NCBI GenBank assembly: GCA_013398055.1
Contig: VZRS01003957.1
Coordinates: 124,001-188,000 of the forward strand
Direction: 5' to 3'
Source: Ifrita kowaldi
Lineage: Eukaryota > Chordata > Aves > Passeriformes > Cinclosomatidae
DNA: 64,000 bases
The notes under the pieces were generated by a model that was given only the letters and a program-made list of their open reading frames with translations, was not told where the DNA came from and ran no database searches. Of the stretch, positions 12,111-23,733 are shown in pieces. The position numbers were made by a program, and so were the translations under genes. How positions within the stretch are numbered: the first letter of the stretch is position 1; each line of letters starts with the position of its first letter.

Positions 12111-12116
12111 TTTATT
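12111..12116 (-). terminator. INSYN2A: Likely INSYN2A poly(A) signal (AATAAA)
   Basis: On the minus strand the sequence reads TTGTAATAAAATG, and about 15 nt downstream comes GCAAGTGTGTAAAATG, a GT-rich element of the kind that follows cleavage sites. It is the first such well-formed pair after the stop codon, giving a 3' UTR of roughly 2.4 kb. Cleavage is expected near 12090-12100. Confidence 0.55.
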
Positions 12117-13480
12117 ACAAAGTACATCGGAGGGTACGAGAGAACACGAGATGTCGGTTGGAAGCAAGACTCTATGTTAATGTCAGCTTTCCCCAGGTTT
12201 AAAAAAATGTAAAAAATTAAAAATTTGCAACTTCTTAAGAAAATAGCCTGGACATGTACAGAACACGCCGTGAGAACTTTCCCTTTGAGCTCTTTGTTTC
12301 TCCAGTCTGAGTTTCCTCCCTCTTTTGCTGTGATTCCAGGAGCTCTGCAGGAGTCAATAACCACAAGCAGGTCGGGTTTTTGTGGCAGGGTCCCTGCACA
12401 CACAAACAGCTTCATGGGCAAAGCTACGCAGGGGTGGCACTGAGCATTTGGGAACTGATTGCTGTGGGAGAGATGCTTGGCTTCATTTCTTTCTAAAAAC
12501 CCCAAACACTAGGCCTGTTAGCATGGAGGAGTGCATTAGTTATTAACATTATTTTAATAATGAATGCTGCTGTATTTTCCTCCTTCTGCCCATAGCTGAG
12601 ATTCATTTCTGCTTAAAAAAAAAAATATTTTTTTTTAATTTGGAAATATTTGGGTTTCTAAACCATGTCACGTGGGCTGTCCTGTAAACAGTTCTATATT
12701 TTAGTTAAAAACAATATAAAATACATGAAACATGGGGTTTTTTCCACATGAAGCAATGGCACTTCCTTCCTGGTGTACAGGATCACCTTCCTAATCCCTC
12801 AGCTTCTACCAAAGGATTTCAGGATTTGCTTCTGTGCAAGAGCTCGTAGCCCTCTTGAAGGTTTACTGCAAAAACTGAGCTGGCCATAGGCATCTTCTGC
12901 ATTGCCCATTTTAACTTGCTTCCCTTTCTCTTTTGGAGGAAAAAAAATAAGTTCTTTTCCTCCAGTTTCCTCTCAGGAATAAATTGGATGCTGAGCTAAG
13001 AGGAGAAACAGTGTGTAAAGGAACACACTTCCCAAATTTTTGGTATGTGTAAATTAATGATCACGGTTCTTGCATCTAAAGGTTGAAGAATTTGTATCTT
13101 CCTGCTGCTGCTGGGGATGCAATTTCAAACCCAGTTTGTCACATGCCACTCAAATTATCTGAAATCCTTAGGAAAAACTCCCAAACCAAAACAAAAGCCA
13201 AGATTCCCCCTCCCTGGCCACCTCTAGCATGAGGAATTTTTCCACCAATGGTCATTTTAGATGCAAGTTTAATGACAGTAGCAAGTACTTAAAGGAAAAT
13301 GTTGCAGTTTATAAGTCAGAGCAAAATTTTAAGTGCCATTTAAAAAAAAACCAAACAAAACCCAAACCAAATTAGGAAAAATCTGATTCCCATCTCTCCC
13401 CTAAGTGTTCCAATTACCGAGTACAATTAATAGATCGAGATATAAATTATAATAAGTTGGGAAACCCATCTGAGCAGCCT

Positions 13481-13502
13481 AATAAATAAATAAATAAATA
13501 AA
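13481..13502 (-). repeat. INSYN2A: (AATA)n repeat; AU-rich element in INSYN2A RNA
   Basis: On + this is an AATA microsatellite. In the INSYN2A transcript it reads as UUUAUUUAUUUAUUUAUUUA plus UU, with four overlapping AUUUA pentamers. That is the form of an AU-rich destabilising element (class II type) bound by proteins such as HuR or TTP in known genes. Whether it acts so here is inference. Confidence 0.6.
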
Positions 13503-14461
13503 CAGCATTTCAAATTCCAGCTCCTTCCAAGCAGTGCTGCAGCCCCAAAATCTCCTGCAGTAGTGGAGAGGTTTTCCAAAGACTGTTACAAAAGCTACTA
13601 ACCCATGGCAAACGCCAACAATCCGGCTTGGGCTCGGTCTGTTGTGGGGTCGGGTTTTGTCCCTGTGTGGTTGAGACCTTTTGGGTACCGAAGGTGACAC
13701 TGAGAGGTTGTCCCGTGGCCTGGACCCTGGGTGCTGGAGGTGCTTAAAGGCTGGGCCTGATTTTTGGGAGGTTTCTGGCCGCTCCCCGCTGGGGCTGAGC
13801 AGCAGAGTGGTTCTTCAGGTGGTGAGGACACAGCTAAACCAGAAATGATGGCAAAATGTGAGCGCTTGGTTGGAGTCTACATCGCATGAAGGCAGAGGAG
13901 ACACCACAGTCACGGCTCGGAGATCAGCGCGGCCTCGGGCCACGGGAAAAATTGTGCTTTGTCCAGGAATTCTGTGCTGAAAACTGCACTCCCCGATCAA
14001 CATGGAGCTGTAAAACTGAACACAGCCACAAACATAAGGCTTGCTTGTTATTCTTCCCCCTCATTGTTGTCCGAAGACAACACCCCAGGCCCCCAAAAGG
14101 CTTCAGCCATTCCTGTGGGAGCAGGATGACGGCCTACGGTCGGACAGGTCGGAGCGCGACGCTTTCGGATCTGAGAGTGGGGGGGAGCAGTTTTACTTCC
14201 CATCTTTGTCCGGATTTCCATTCAGGTTTTACATCCCACATTGGCAAACTGCAAGTGGAAGTGGGCAGGGTGTTCCCCAAGCCCTCGCTCCTGGGCATGA
14301 GTCCATAGGTACGAAGGCCTTTTTGGTACACGCGGTGAGAACTGGACGCTGCCGTCGGCCAGGAACGCTCCTCATTCCACCAACATCCCGTCAGAGATGA
14401 GGGATAGAACTCCAAGGATTTGTCAAAGAAGGCCTTGAACTCCACACGTAACGGACTTGGG

Positions 14462-14645
14462 TTAAAGGAACCAGAGTTTCCATCTTCCATGCTTTTTTGA
14501 TTCAGTTTTGGATTTTTGCTTGGGAGTCGAGGAGTAGCTCTCCTGAGAATAAGGCAAAGGTGCAACCTGAGTTTCCTCAATAGGATGAAGTTTTCTCAAA
14601 ACTGGCTGTAGTTTATCTTCTTGCTGTTTAAAATCCAATTCCACG
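14462..14645 (-). CDS. INSYN2A: INSYN2A last coding exon (C-terminus)
   Basis: This exon encodes the final 60 residues of inhibitory synaptic factor 2A. The minus-strand acceptor is CCCATTTCTAG ending at 14646. The first base (C at 14645) completes the serine codon begun as AG in the 72-nt exon. Translation runs VELDFKQQEDKLQPVLRKLH, PIEETQVAPLPYSQES, then a Lys/Ser-rich stretch and GRWKLWFL before stop TAA at 14464-14462. The conserved basic-aromatic C-terminus matches my memory of FAM196A. The exon is in intact frame. It is read antisense to DOCK1. Confidence 0.92.
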
Positions 14646-15501
14646 CTAGAAATGGGAAGAAAAAAGCGCTCATTAATTATGCTGATGAAAAAAATTTAAT
14701 TAATTCAACAGCTGAGTGCTTAATTTATGAAAGTCACGTGAAAAATACTTCTTGCACCAAAATGGAAAGGAGTTCAAAGAGGGACATATTACAGAAGAGA
14801 AATAGGAATGGGATTGTTCAGCTTTTCCCTGCTGCTTAGGGGGACCTTGAGGATTATGGTGGAGGTGCTGTAAAGTGACTGAAAACAAGAAATAACTTTT
14901 TTTTTTGGTGGAGAAATGATTTTTGCGGGCTTCCAGGCTCAGTTCTCCCTTCTGGGAAGTCAGGGTGGCAGCCAGGCATCTATCTGCATCCTTGTTCTTT
15001 AGGAAAAGCTGGGGGGTTGGCCAAAAACAATGAGGATCTCAGGAATTTCTTTACCTGAGCTGTTCCTTGCCAGTTTTACCATGGAACAGATTAATTTCAC
15101 CAACTTCCTGTCCTATGTACAGACTCATACATGTGTGGAATAAATAAATTAAAAGGCAGCTCTCTTTTGTAGTGCAGCCTTGCATTCAGAGAACAGACTG
15201 AAGCTGTGAAATCCCTGTCCTGAATTCCAAACACTGTGTCGGCTGCAGAGCCCTTCCAGCAATTAAGAACCATCATGGAGATGAAATTACAACCCTCACT
15301 CGAGCCCTGTGCTGCAGGGCATTCCGAGGCCACCTTCTAAACCAAAGGAACCACAGCATAAAATGGAGCAAAAATCCTGTCTGATGGTGGAAAGTGAATT
15401 TTGGCCCCTCAGAAATACCCTTCAACTTGGTGCTTTTGGTTGGGTTTGTGCAGCAGCCTCTGGCCACCTTCTGCACTGAGGCTGTTGCTGTCTTGTGTAG
15501 A

Positions 15502-15560
15502 AGATTTGGGGTTGGAAGGGACCTTTGAAGGTCATCTGGTCCAACCCCATTGCAGTGGGG
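15502..15560 (-). mobile_element. Short CR1-family 3' tail
   Basis: 'ggggttggaagggacctttg' then 'aaggtcatctggtccaaccc' is the complement of a CR1 subfamily tail; only about 60 bp are kept. Confidence 0.8.
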
Positions 15561-15931
15561 CCTCTGGATATCAGAGGATGAATTTAAAAGGGTGAAATTT
15601 TGGGAATTCAGATGCTTGGGTTAATCTCTCTTCACTGTCCCTCTTCACTGCTGAGTTGTTTTGGGCTTTGCACTGGCTGTTTTCATCATTACCCAGATAG
15701 GAAATTATCATTCCTGGGCTTGAGTTCACTTTTAATTAGTAGTAAATCTGTTTTCTGAGTTATTTCTGCCATTGCTTGTTTGGAGTGAACCACTAGAGAA
15801 GTGAGATCTGATTCCCTAGGTCTCATCCAACAAGAGATTATTTTAAACTTCAGTTTAAGCCTTGTCTGGCTGAAGGAGCGCAGGGATACAGCACCGAACA
15901 CCTGCAGCCATTGCAGAGGGAATTCTCCAAA

Positions 15932-15975
15932 CAGAATCATTAAGGTTGGAAAAGACCTCCAAGATTTCCAGGGGG
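15932..15975 (-). mobile_element. Short CR1-family 3' tail (older subfamily)
   Basis: CAGAATCATTAAGGTTGGAA followed by AAGACCTCCAAGAT matches the complement of the older avian CR1 tail. Confidence 0.75.
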
Positions 15976-17426
15976 AAATTTTGGTGGGTTTCAGTGTGAC
16001 AGCCGTTGTAAATCGAGCACAGAATGTCGTCTGCTACCATCTGCTGATTTCTGTGGGGTTTATTCTCCTCTTCAGAATCAAAGATGCTGAGGGAAGGATA
16101 AGGATAATTTTATGCTTTGTTTTCTTTTTTTAAGAGCTGATGATTCTGACTACAGGGACTCTGGGGAAGCCCCAGGAAGGGGTGCTGGAGAGGTGTGAGC
16201 TCTTTTTGCATCTGGCTGTGCCTGATTCGGTGTTTGGTTTAATTAAATCCATTCTTAGCAGAAGTTCCAGCATTTCAGTGATTTGGATAAGCTTTTCAAT
16301 AGCAGAGAAGAGAAATGCATTAGGTAAGAGTTCAACTATAGAGAGTATTTTACCCATTGCTGTGTTTTTAATGACTAAAAAGCCATTCCAAATGGAAGAT
16401 AATTTTAAAAAATTCAGCTCAGTGATAGAAGTGTGGAATGGTGAATTTTCAGGAGGCAGCTGTATTGGTGCAGAAGCACATTCCAAGCCTACTGATTAAT
16501 ATCGCTCCTTGTTAGTTGGAAAACAATGTTGTCTTCACTGATAACACGTTCTGTGTGCAATTTAGCTGGCAAAAAGTAGTTGCTTAGAGAAGTTCAGCAT
16601 TAATTTCGTGGTGAGATGTGGATATCAGCTCACTGGGAACGTCCCAGCATGGGAATTCTGTCAGTGAGACAGAAAATCTTGGAAAGAAGGGAGGTGCTTC
16701 TCTAGGAGCTCACCAAAACTCATTTTAAGAGCAGCATTTAGCATGTGTTATATCTGGGTTTTTTTCTCAGTATCGAGTTTCTTTGGGGAAAAAAAAAGAC
16801 CTTTCAGCTCTGGCATTGCCAGAGTTCATTTTTACTTCTTTCAAACATTATTCTTGCAGGGAGGTTCTTAAGAGCTGCTGGAAATTGCTGTAGAAAAAGG
16901 AAAATGTTATAAGAAAACCCCTTGCTGAACAGAGTAATTTTTTACATAATCAATTTCTATTAAAGATAGACTTCAAGAGAAAAAAAGCATCTTAGTTCTG
17001 GTCCATCTGACAAGCCTCATGGTATTGCCTTTTGCTGCTGCAGCACAGATCAGCTTTCAGCTCTTTACATCCAAGGGAAATACTTTGCTTCTGAAGGGTA
17101 TAAAGAGGCTGAAGGAAAAACATTGGTGTTATTTCAGCACTGAGAAGTGTAAATTTTGCAGAATAATTGATTGGTGTCTATCAGCATCAATTTATCCAGC
17201 TCTGGAGGTGTTTTAATGGAATTGCTCCATCCGGCAAATTATTTGATTGCAAGCTTGGGCTTTAATTTATACCTGTTTGGGCTGCAGAAATAAGACAAAA
17301 ACCTTCTGGTTTTGTTTTTTTTTTTAATGTTTTTAAATTTTTCACATCTTTCTATAGCTGACTTAAGTTTTACTTAATTTACTTTTAATTTCATATCAGT
17401 CAGATGAAATACTATTAATCATCATC

Positions 17427-17560
17427 AATCAGAGATTCCCAGAAAGGTTTGGATTGGAGGGACCTTCAGGATCATCCAGTTCCATGGGCAGGGACACCTT
17501 CCACCATCCCATGTTGCTCCAAGCCCTGTCCAGCCTGGCTTTGGCCACTTCCAGGGATTA
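17427..17560 (-). mobile_element. CR1 LINE 3' fragment
   Basis: 'aatcagagattcccagaaag' then GTTTGGATTGGAGGGACCTT, 'gggacaccttccaccatccc' and 'ttggccacttccagggatta'. Complement of the CR1 tail, about 130 bp. Confidence 0.92.
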
Positions 17561-18336
17561 AATTCAGCAAATATTCCATATTTGCAGGACTTCTTGATAT
17601 TTTTGTTACTGAGCTGCATTCCTGAGCTTGATTCTGTCACCTGTCACAGCTCTGCCAATCCTGTTCTGCTCAGTGCTATTTCTGTCCCCTCAGCATCTCT
17701 AGGTGTCCTCTCTCCAAATGACCTTTTCCTGAAATATCCTCCCTGCCATGTGCCTCTTTTCACTTTCAGACTTGCATTTTGTCCCCTAAAGCTGCCCATA
17801 ATAACTCCATTAACTTAATTATCCAGGACTCTCCTGTTCTCCTGGCACTGCAGATGGAGATGGGAATTATTTGCTTCAGAAGCACTTTTTCCTTAGATAA
17901 TAGAATGATTTTTTTCAATAGCCTGACAGTTGTGAACAAGCCCTACAGAAACAAGAGACAAATCTCAATATTATTTAATAGCACAAACCTTGGCCTGCCA
18001 CACCTGGTCAGGACATCCTAAAGCTTCATTTCCCTACAATATTTGTTAATTTTGGGACACTGAGTCAGAGTTTTTCCATGTTTAATGCCTATCCCAAATT
18101 CTTCCTCCAAACAGAGGGGCTGTTTTTATCCACAACTTACAAGCAGTAAAATTCTATTTGTGATAAATATTTCTGTGTTTTCTCCCCAAAATCGTTATAG
18201 ACTTAACAAGATTTGCAACCAGAACTTCCCATTTTAGGGCAATGCCTGTATATCAGTGTTTGCACTGATGTCCTCCCAGGAAAACTTGGCCAAATAAAAT
18301 CAAAAAACAGCCCTTGGACAATTTTATTTTGACACC

Positions 18337-18482
18337 ACCCTCACAGGGAAGGATTTTTTTCCCAATATCCCATCCAACCCTGCCCTCTGGCAGTGGGAAG
18401 CCGTTCCCTGTGTGCTGTCACTCCACACCTTGTCCCAAATCCCTCTCCAGCTCTCCTGGACCCCTTTAGGGGTCCTGAGGGA
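18337..18482 (-). mobile_element. CR1 LINE internal fragment lacking the 3' terminus
   Basis: This copy begins at the 'cagggaaggatt...cccaatatcccatccaaccc' block and runs to 'cagctctcctggacccc'. Unlike most copies it lacks the terminal TTTGGGTTGG part, so it was broken after insertion or split from a larger copy; the full-tail copy at 18831 is separate. Confidence 0.85.
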
Positions 18483-18830
18483 TTGCTGTGATGAATCTTC
18501 TGGGTTTGGCTTTCTGGTTTTGACAATATATGTTAATGAGTTTATTTTTTGCATGCAGGCAGCAGCAAACCTTTTCTAATTTAGTTGCTGTGTGAGGGAT
18601 TGAAAGGAGAATTTGAGGAGTGAGAACCATTGGGATTAAACATACGGACTGTGGGAGGGTATGGAGCAACAAGCTCCGAGATATGGATGGGTTTTCTTAT
18701 TTTCTAGCACAGTCACACGTTGTTGTCGTGAATCATTTTAAGGTTTTAGATGCTCATGATCTGTTGGTTACTGGAGAACTGCTGAATCAGAGAAATCCGG
18801 GTTCAGGATGGAGTTGCTGAGGGATTTATC

Positions 18831-19330
18831 AGAGAATCATGGAATTATGGCATGGTTTGGGTTGGAAGGGACCTTAAATCCCATCCAGTGCCACCCCTGC
18901 CATGGCAGGGACACCTTCCACTGTCCCAGGCTGCTCCCAGCCCCAATGTCCAGCCTGGCCTTTGGACACTGCCAGGGATCCAGGGGCAGCCACAGCTGCT
19001 CTGGGAATTCCATCCCAGCTCCTCCCCACCCTCAGGGAACAGTTCCTTCCCAATATCCCATCCATCCCTGCCCTCTGACAGTGGAAGCCATTCCCTGTGT
19101 CCTGTCCCTCCAGACCCTTGTTGTCTCTCTCCATCTGGGCTGTAGCTCCTTGAGGCACAGAAGGGACAATGAGGTCACCCCAAAGCTTCAGTTTTCCAGG
19201 CTGAACAATCCCAACTCTCCCAACCTTTCCCCACAGCAGAGCTGCTCCATCCCTCTCATCATCCCAGTGCCTGCTCTGGGCTCGTTCCAGCAGCTCCATG
19301 TCCTTCCTTCCCTTGTCTCTTGACACCTCC
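18831..19330 (-). mobile_element. CR1 LINE 3' fragment (longest in window)
   Basis: It starts AGAGAATCATGGAATTATGG followed by TTTGGGTTGGAAGGGACCTT. All the usual tail blocks follow, including a far block 'ctcgttccagcagctccatg'. The open frames of up to 192 codons on either strand at 18808-19452 mostly lie in this element and are not independent genes. The inner boundary is approximate. Confidence 0.93.
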
Positions 19331-22300
19331 AAGGCTGGAACCTGCACAGGCTCCGGGCAGTTTTCCCTCTTTCTGCCCCCAGGGAAATCCTTTCTCCTTC
19401 CCCTCCAGCTGAGCCACTCAGGTGACACCTGAATTTCCCTTTTCATCCCCACATCCTACAGGCACTCCCAGAGCAGCTGAACCCTGGGCATTGAGCAGGG
19501 AGGTGAAGCAGGAATGAGAGAATTCCTTCCTGTCTCCTTGTGGGTCACGTTAATGGGATGACATGGCAATTAGTGCCTGCCACATCCTGGAAAAACGGGA
19601 TCCAGATAAGCACTAATCACTTGAAAATGAGCTTAGTGCACTTCCCAGGGATCCCTGCTGAATTCCCTTTTTCAGCCCGAAAATCACCACAGCCTGGGAT
19701 CCAAAGCACTGCCAGCATTAAGGAGCCTTTGAGATCCATTAGTTTCCAATAAGCATCTCACAGTCCAGAGATGAGATGAGAAAATGTAAATTAATTAATG
19801 TGGGTAGAAAATAAAAAGGTGATGAAAATTGCTATTCTCAGCTTTTAACCACCTGATTTTCTCAGGCTGTTGCTATCCTAGGGATTGATGCCTTATGTTC
19901 ACTTTTTATTGCCACAATGTATTAATTTGAATAATTAATATTTAAATATTTAACCTTTAAAAGTGAGCTGCCTCCACGTGGGCTCTGTGCTGCCTGGTTA
20001 AGTTTGATCCCCATATTTTAACCTGTTTCACCTGCAGGTGTTTTACTGAATTACATTTTATAGATTCTAATACTATGTTTTCTGCTGGATACTGAGAGTC
20101 CACCTTAAATTAATATAAAATAAAAACAAAGCAGCATAAATCACAATTTTAAGGGAGTAAAAAGTAGCCAAATAATTAGTTGAGACAGCTTTGAGTGATA
20201 TTTTTTTTTCTCCACAGAACTACAATAGTAGAGTGCTGATTGGTTTTCTTTCCTAGGCAGAAATTGGGATTTCAGCTCCTAAAAGTTTCCTTCCCAACGT
20301 TAACATTTCCTTGTAAACTGAAAATTCCTGACTTTTCTGCCTAAAGGGAAGTCCAGCAGGAATTATACAAGATGCTCCTTCCCAGCAATAATTCCTGCTG
20401 AAGGCCTGAGAATAATGCACCAAAATATTCAGGAGAAGCCCCTTTTTCTCCTACTCCAGCTTTAACATTCCCATGGGATGGGAGATTAAACAGGAGCAGG
20501 AAGGGAAAGATCCAGGAAAAGATAATTGTAGAATGAAACAGGCTGGGAAGCTTTGAGTCCACATGGGTTTGGGGATTTCACAATTGCCACAGTTTCTGCA
20601 TTTCAAGGCAATTCCTTCTTCACAGCAAGATTTTGCTTCAGTATTTAAATCGACTTTATCCTGGCAAAACCCCCTGATAAAACTTATTTTCTGTCTTTAA
20701 AAGTGTCCATGGTGCACCAACATCAGAGAGAAATTTGTGTTGTGTTTGTAGCAGATGATTTTGGAAGTGTTCTGTGACCTCATGAGTGTTGAAACTGATG
20801 GAGAAAATGACGAAGTGGTCAGGTTTTTTTACAATTTAATCCCGTTTTTAGCTACTGATTTAAATTCTGCCTGGAAATGGTTATAAAGAAGACTTTTTTT
20901 AGTGACAGTTTTAAGGCTGTGGCTGCTCTGGTGCAGTGGGAAAAAGTGTCAGTGGTTCCTGGGTCTGGAGTTCCAAGCTGAAAAACTTACTGGAGAAATA
21001 AGCAGAGTTTTGAGGAAAATGGAATACCCAAATGGGGATGTCTTTCTCTTCCTCCTGATTTTTAAAGCAGCTTCAGGTTTTGCTACTTTATCTTTGTGAT
21101 ACTGTTTAATATTTGATCAGTTTCCTATTTATTTTAAAAAATGAGAAAGTAACCTGATTTTCCTTTCTTTTTAGTACTAAGAAATAGATATTTTTCTTCA
21201 TATAAAGAGAAAAGATTATGAAATAGATTTGTAACTTTAACAAAAAAAATTAAATTTAATATGCAAAATAACTGTATTCCTAAAAGGCTCTTCCTGGAAT
21301 TTTTACTGACAGTATTGATATTTTGGATGCTAAAAACCCTTTAAAGCACAGCAGGGGTGGGGTTTTTTTTGCTCTCTCCAGTGTCTTTGGCTTTTGTGCT
21401 ACATTATGTCAATACTCTGGAAATTCATCTTGAGGGGGAAGAATTTATTTCCATGGATTTCTACCTCCTCACCTGTGCTCTACCTGCCACTGCAGGATGC
21501 ACTTGGGTGACTTAATCATTCCTCTAAGATGCTGTTTGAAAAGAAAGATTTGAAGCAGCTCTAAATATTATTTTTTTGATGTTATAATGCTCAAAATTGA
21601 ATTATATTTCAAAAACCCTCTCAGTCAGTTACGGCAAACTGAAGGATTTCTCTTTAAATATCCATTTGTCCCATAAGGGCATTGGTTATATATTTTTTAA
21701 GTCTCTCTTATGTTAATTGGGAGAAAGAGCTCAAGACTAAGGACCCCCTGCTCTGACAGGTCCAGTGCCCTCCAAGACCTCAGGGATTGATGGCACCTTG
21801 AACAGTTTTGATTTCTGTCCCTAAAAGCTGTTTTGTCCTAAAGAGAACCCAGCTCACTCCCTGCAGCATTTTCCGTGCAAACCCTTGGCAGAGGAGCATC
21901 TGGATTTAATCCCAGCCTGACTGAGGAACTGCTGCCCTTTTTGCAGAGCTGTCAGGGCCCTGTGGAGGAGCAGAAGTTCCTACAGGACATCCCAGTGCTG
22001 GTTTTATCAGTGACTTCCCGGTTTATCCCTTCTGGCTTTATCCTGTCTCAGTAATCCCCTTTTCTCCAGCTTCCCCTGCTTTGCCGTGTCTCTGGTTTCA
22101 GATTTCTTGCCTGCAGCACGAATTCCCCTCAACTGGCACAAAGCTGAGCTGGTTTTTGCTCAAGCATCCCCTGCAAACATGGCTTGAGGCAAATATCCAA
22201 AGGATTTCAGGTGGGAATGGGGAGCTGGACCTGCCTGCTCCACCCTCTCTCAGCTGGGAAACTCTCCCAGCCTGCTGCTCTGGAGTCATCTCATCTGCAC

Positions 22301-23040
22301 TGAGTGCAGGAATGGAAGCTGGAAGTTTCCTTAACTTGCAATCCACTGAGTAGAAATGAAGATTTGCAAAAATGTCTAATTGGATTTTTTCCTGGCTAAT
22401 GAAACAAGGATAATTCCCTGATGGAAATGTGCTGTGTTGTACCTCCAGGCTGCCCTGAGCCAGGAGTTGCACAGGAAAAGGGAGGCACGGGAGGCTTTGG
22501 GTATTTCTGTGCTTCTGAACTTGGCTTAAAAGGAGGAATAAAGACATTAATTGGTCCCTGCCCCTGCACAGAACCCTGTGGTGGTTGGCTGTAAGGTGGA
22601 GCTGGAGGTTTCCACCCTTTTTTCCTTTATTTCTGTGCAGTGAAGAGAAAATTCATAAATAAATAGCTCCAGCTCTTCTGCCTAAAGCAGATTGAGCAGA
22701 GAATTAAGGAGCAAGGAGGGAAATCCTATATTTGTACCTTCATTTGAGTTTCTGTTTTCATTGGAATTGTCATCTTTGTGCATTTTCATTTGTGCTGCAC
22801 TGCCTGATGTGCTGAAATCCTGAGACACGTTTGTTTTCATCTCACCTGCAACGCCTGCAAACAGTCAGTTGGTTTTTTTGAGGCTCCAAAGGAGGAGGAC
22901 AATTAAGCTGTCAGTGTGAAACACATCATCAGCCTCATGATGGCTTCACGTCATGCCCAGTGCCTGTTATTCCTTCACTGGATGTGCCAAAAAAAAAAAA
23001 AAAAGGCAGCCTGGCTAGGAATGTCAGTTTATAAAAATCA

Positions 23041-23262
23041 GGAAATGGTTTGGGTTGGGAGGGATTTTAAAGCTCATCTCATTCCAGCCCCTGGGCAGGG
23101 ACACCTCCCACTGTCCCAGGTTGCTCCAGCCTGGCCTTGGGCACTGCCAGGGATCCAGGGGCAGCCACAGCTGCTCTGGGCACCCTGTGCCAGGGCCTGC
23201 CCACCCTCCCAAGGAACAATTCCTTCCCAAAATCCCATCTAACCCTGATCTTACTCTAAAAC
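23041..23262 (-). mobile_element. CR1 LINE 3' fragment
   Basis: 'ggaaatggtttgggttggga' followed by the gggacacctcccactgtccc, cactgccagggatcc and caattccttcccaaaatccc blocks. Complement of the CR1 tail. Confidence 0.93.
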
Positions 23263-23661
23263 TGTAGATGGGATCTGTATCTGCTTCTCTTTGCTATACA
23301 GACCCTCTCTCCAAATGACTTCTCAAGTCCAGTTGTTATTGCCATAAAAATAAATCTAAAGTAGGTATAGAAGTGGATAAAAGTAAATTTGAAGTCGACT
23401 TGTTGGTCAGAAAATCCTAAATACCTCCAGCAATTTGAAAGCAAAGCTCCCACCTTGTAACACCTCCCATCCCACAGCTCTGCTGCCCACAATCATCTGT
23501 TCCTGGTTTAGACTTACACAGGTGTTGGATTTTATTAATTCAGTGAAATTCAACTTCTGTTGTATTGATCAGAACATCAAGGCCAATCGCTGAGCCTGCA
23601 TTAGTGACTAAATCATTGCTTTCCCCCAAAAAAACTGGGAATATTGGGATTTTTGACCTAC

Positions 23662-23733
23662 CTGTAGATGATACATGCACTGTTCCTGCACGTGTCACAA
23701 TTGGCCGTGTCCTGACCGGTGCGATAGGAAAGC
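23662..23733 (-). CDS. INSYN2A: INSYN2A middle coding exon (72 nt)
   Basis: The minus strand shows acceptor TTGTCTTTGCAG, the 72-nt exon, and donor GTAGGT (23661-23656). Its first base completes the glycine codon left as GG by the large coding exon, and its last two bases (AG) begin the serine finished by the last exon. The translation is LSYRTGQDTANCDTCRNSAC followed by IIY, a cysteine-bearing segment (CxxC then Cys) that I recall from FAM196A. Both phases fit, which strongly supports the exon even though it is too short to stand out as an open frame. Confidence 0.9.

Larger units (their letters stand above)
12095..14461 (-). other. INSYN2A: Probable INSYN2A 3' UTR
   Basis: This is the minus-strand stretch between the INSYN2A stop codon and the first well-formed AATAAA. 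It is free of recognisable CR1 over about 2.4 kb, while flanking intron carries CR1 regularly, which is expected for transcribed exon sequence. It includes an AU-rich tract (complement of 13481-13502), several A/T-rich stretches between 12500 and 13000, and CpG-bearing sequence just after the stop codon (about 14100-14400). The end position is inferred from the poly(A) signal only; no transcript data are available. Confidence 0.6.
14646..23661 (-). other. INSYN2A: INSYN2A intron 2 (between its last two coding exons)
   Basis: This 9-kb intron is bounded on the minus strand by donor GTAGGT and acceptor TTTCTAG. It contains CR1 fragments near 15502, 15932, 17427, 18337, 18831 and 23041, and a 16-base poly-A run at 22989. 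The stretches 16000-17400 and 19500-23000 are unique A/T-rich sequence in which I recognise nothing. Confidence 0.8.

Noticed and set aside
18808..19452. Open frames of 171 and 192 codons on opposite strands
   Set aside because: They lie mostly within the CR1 copy at 18831-19330 and share peptide patterns with the frames in other CR1 copies (2102-2542, 63062-63583). They are repeat-derived, not genes.
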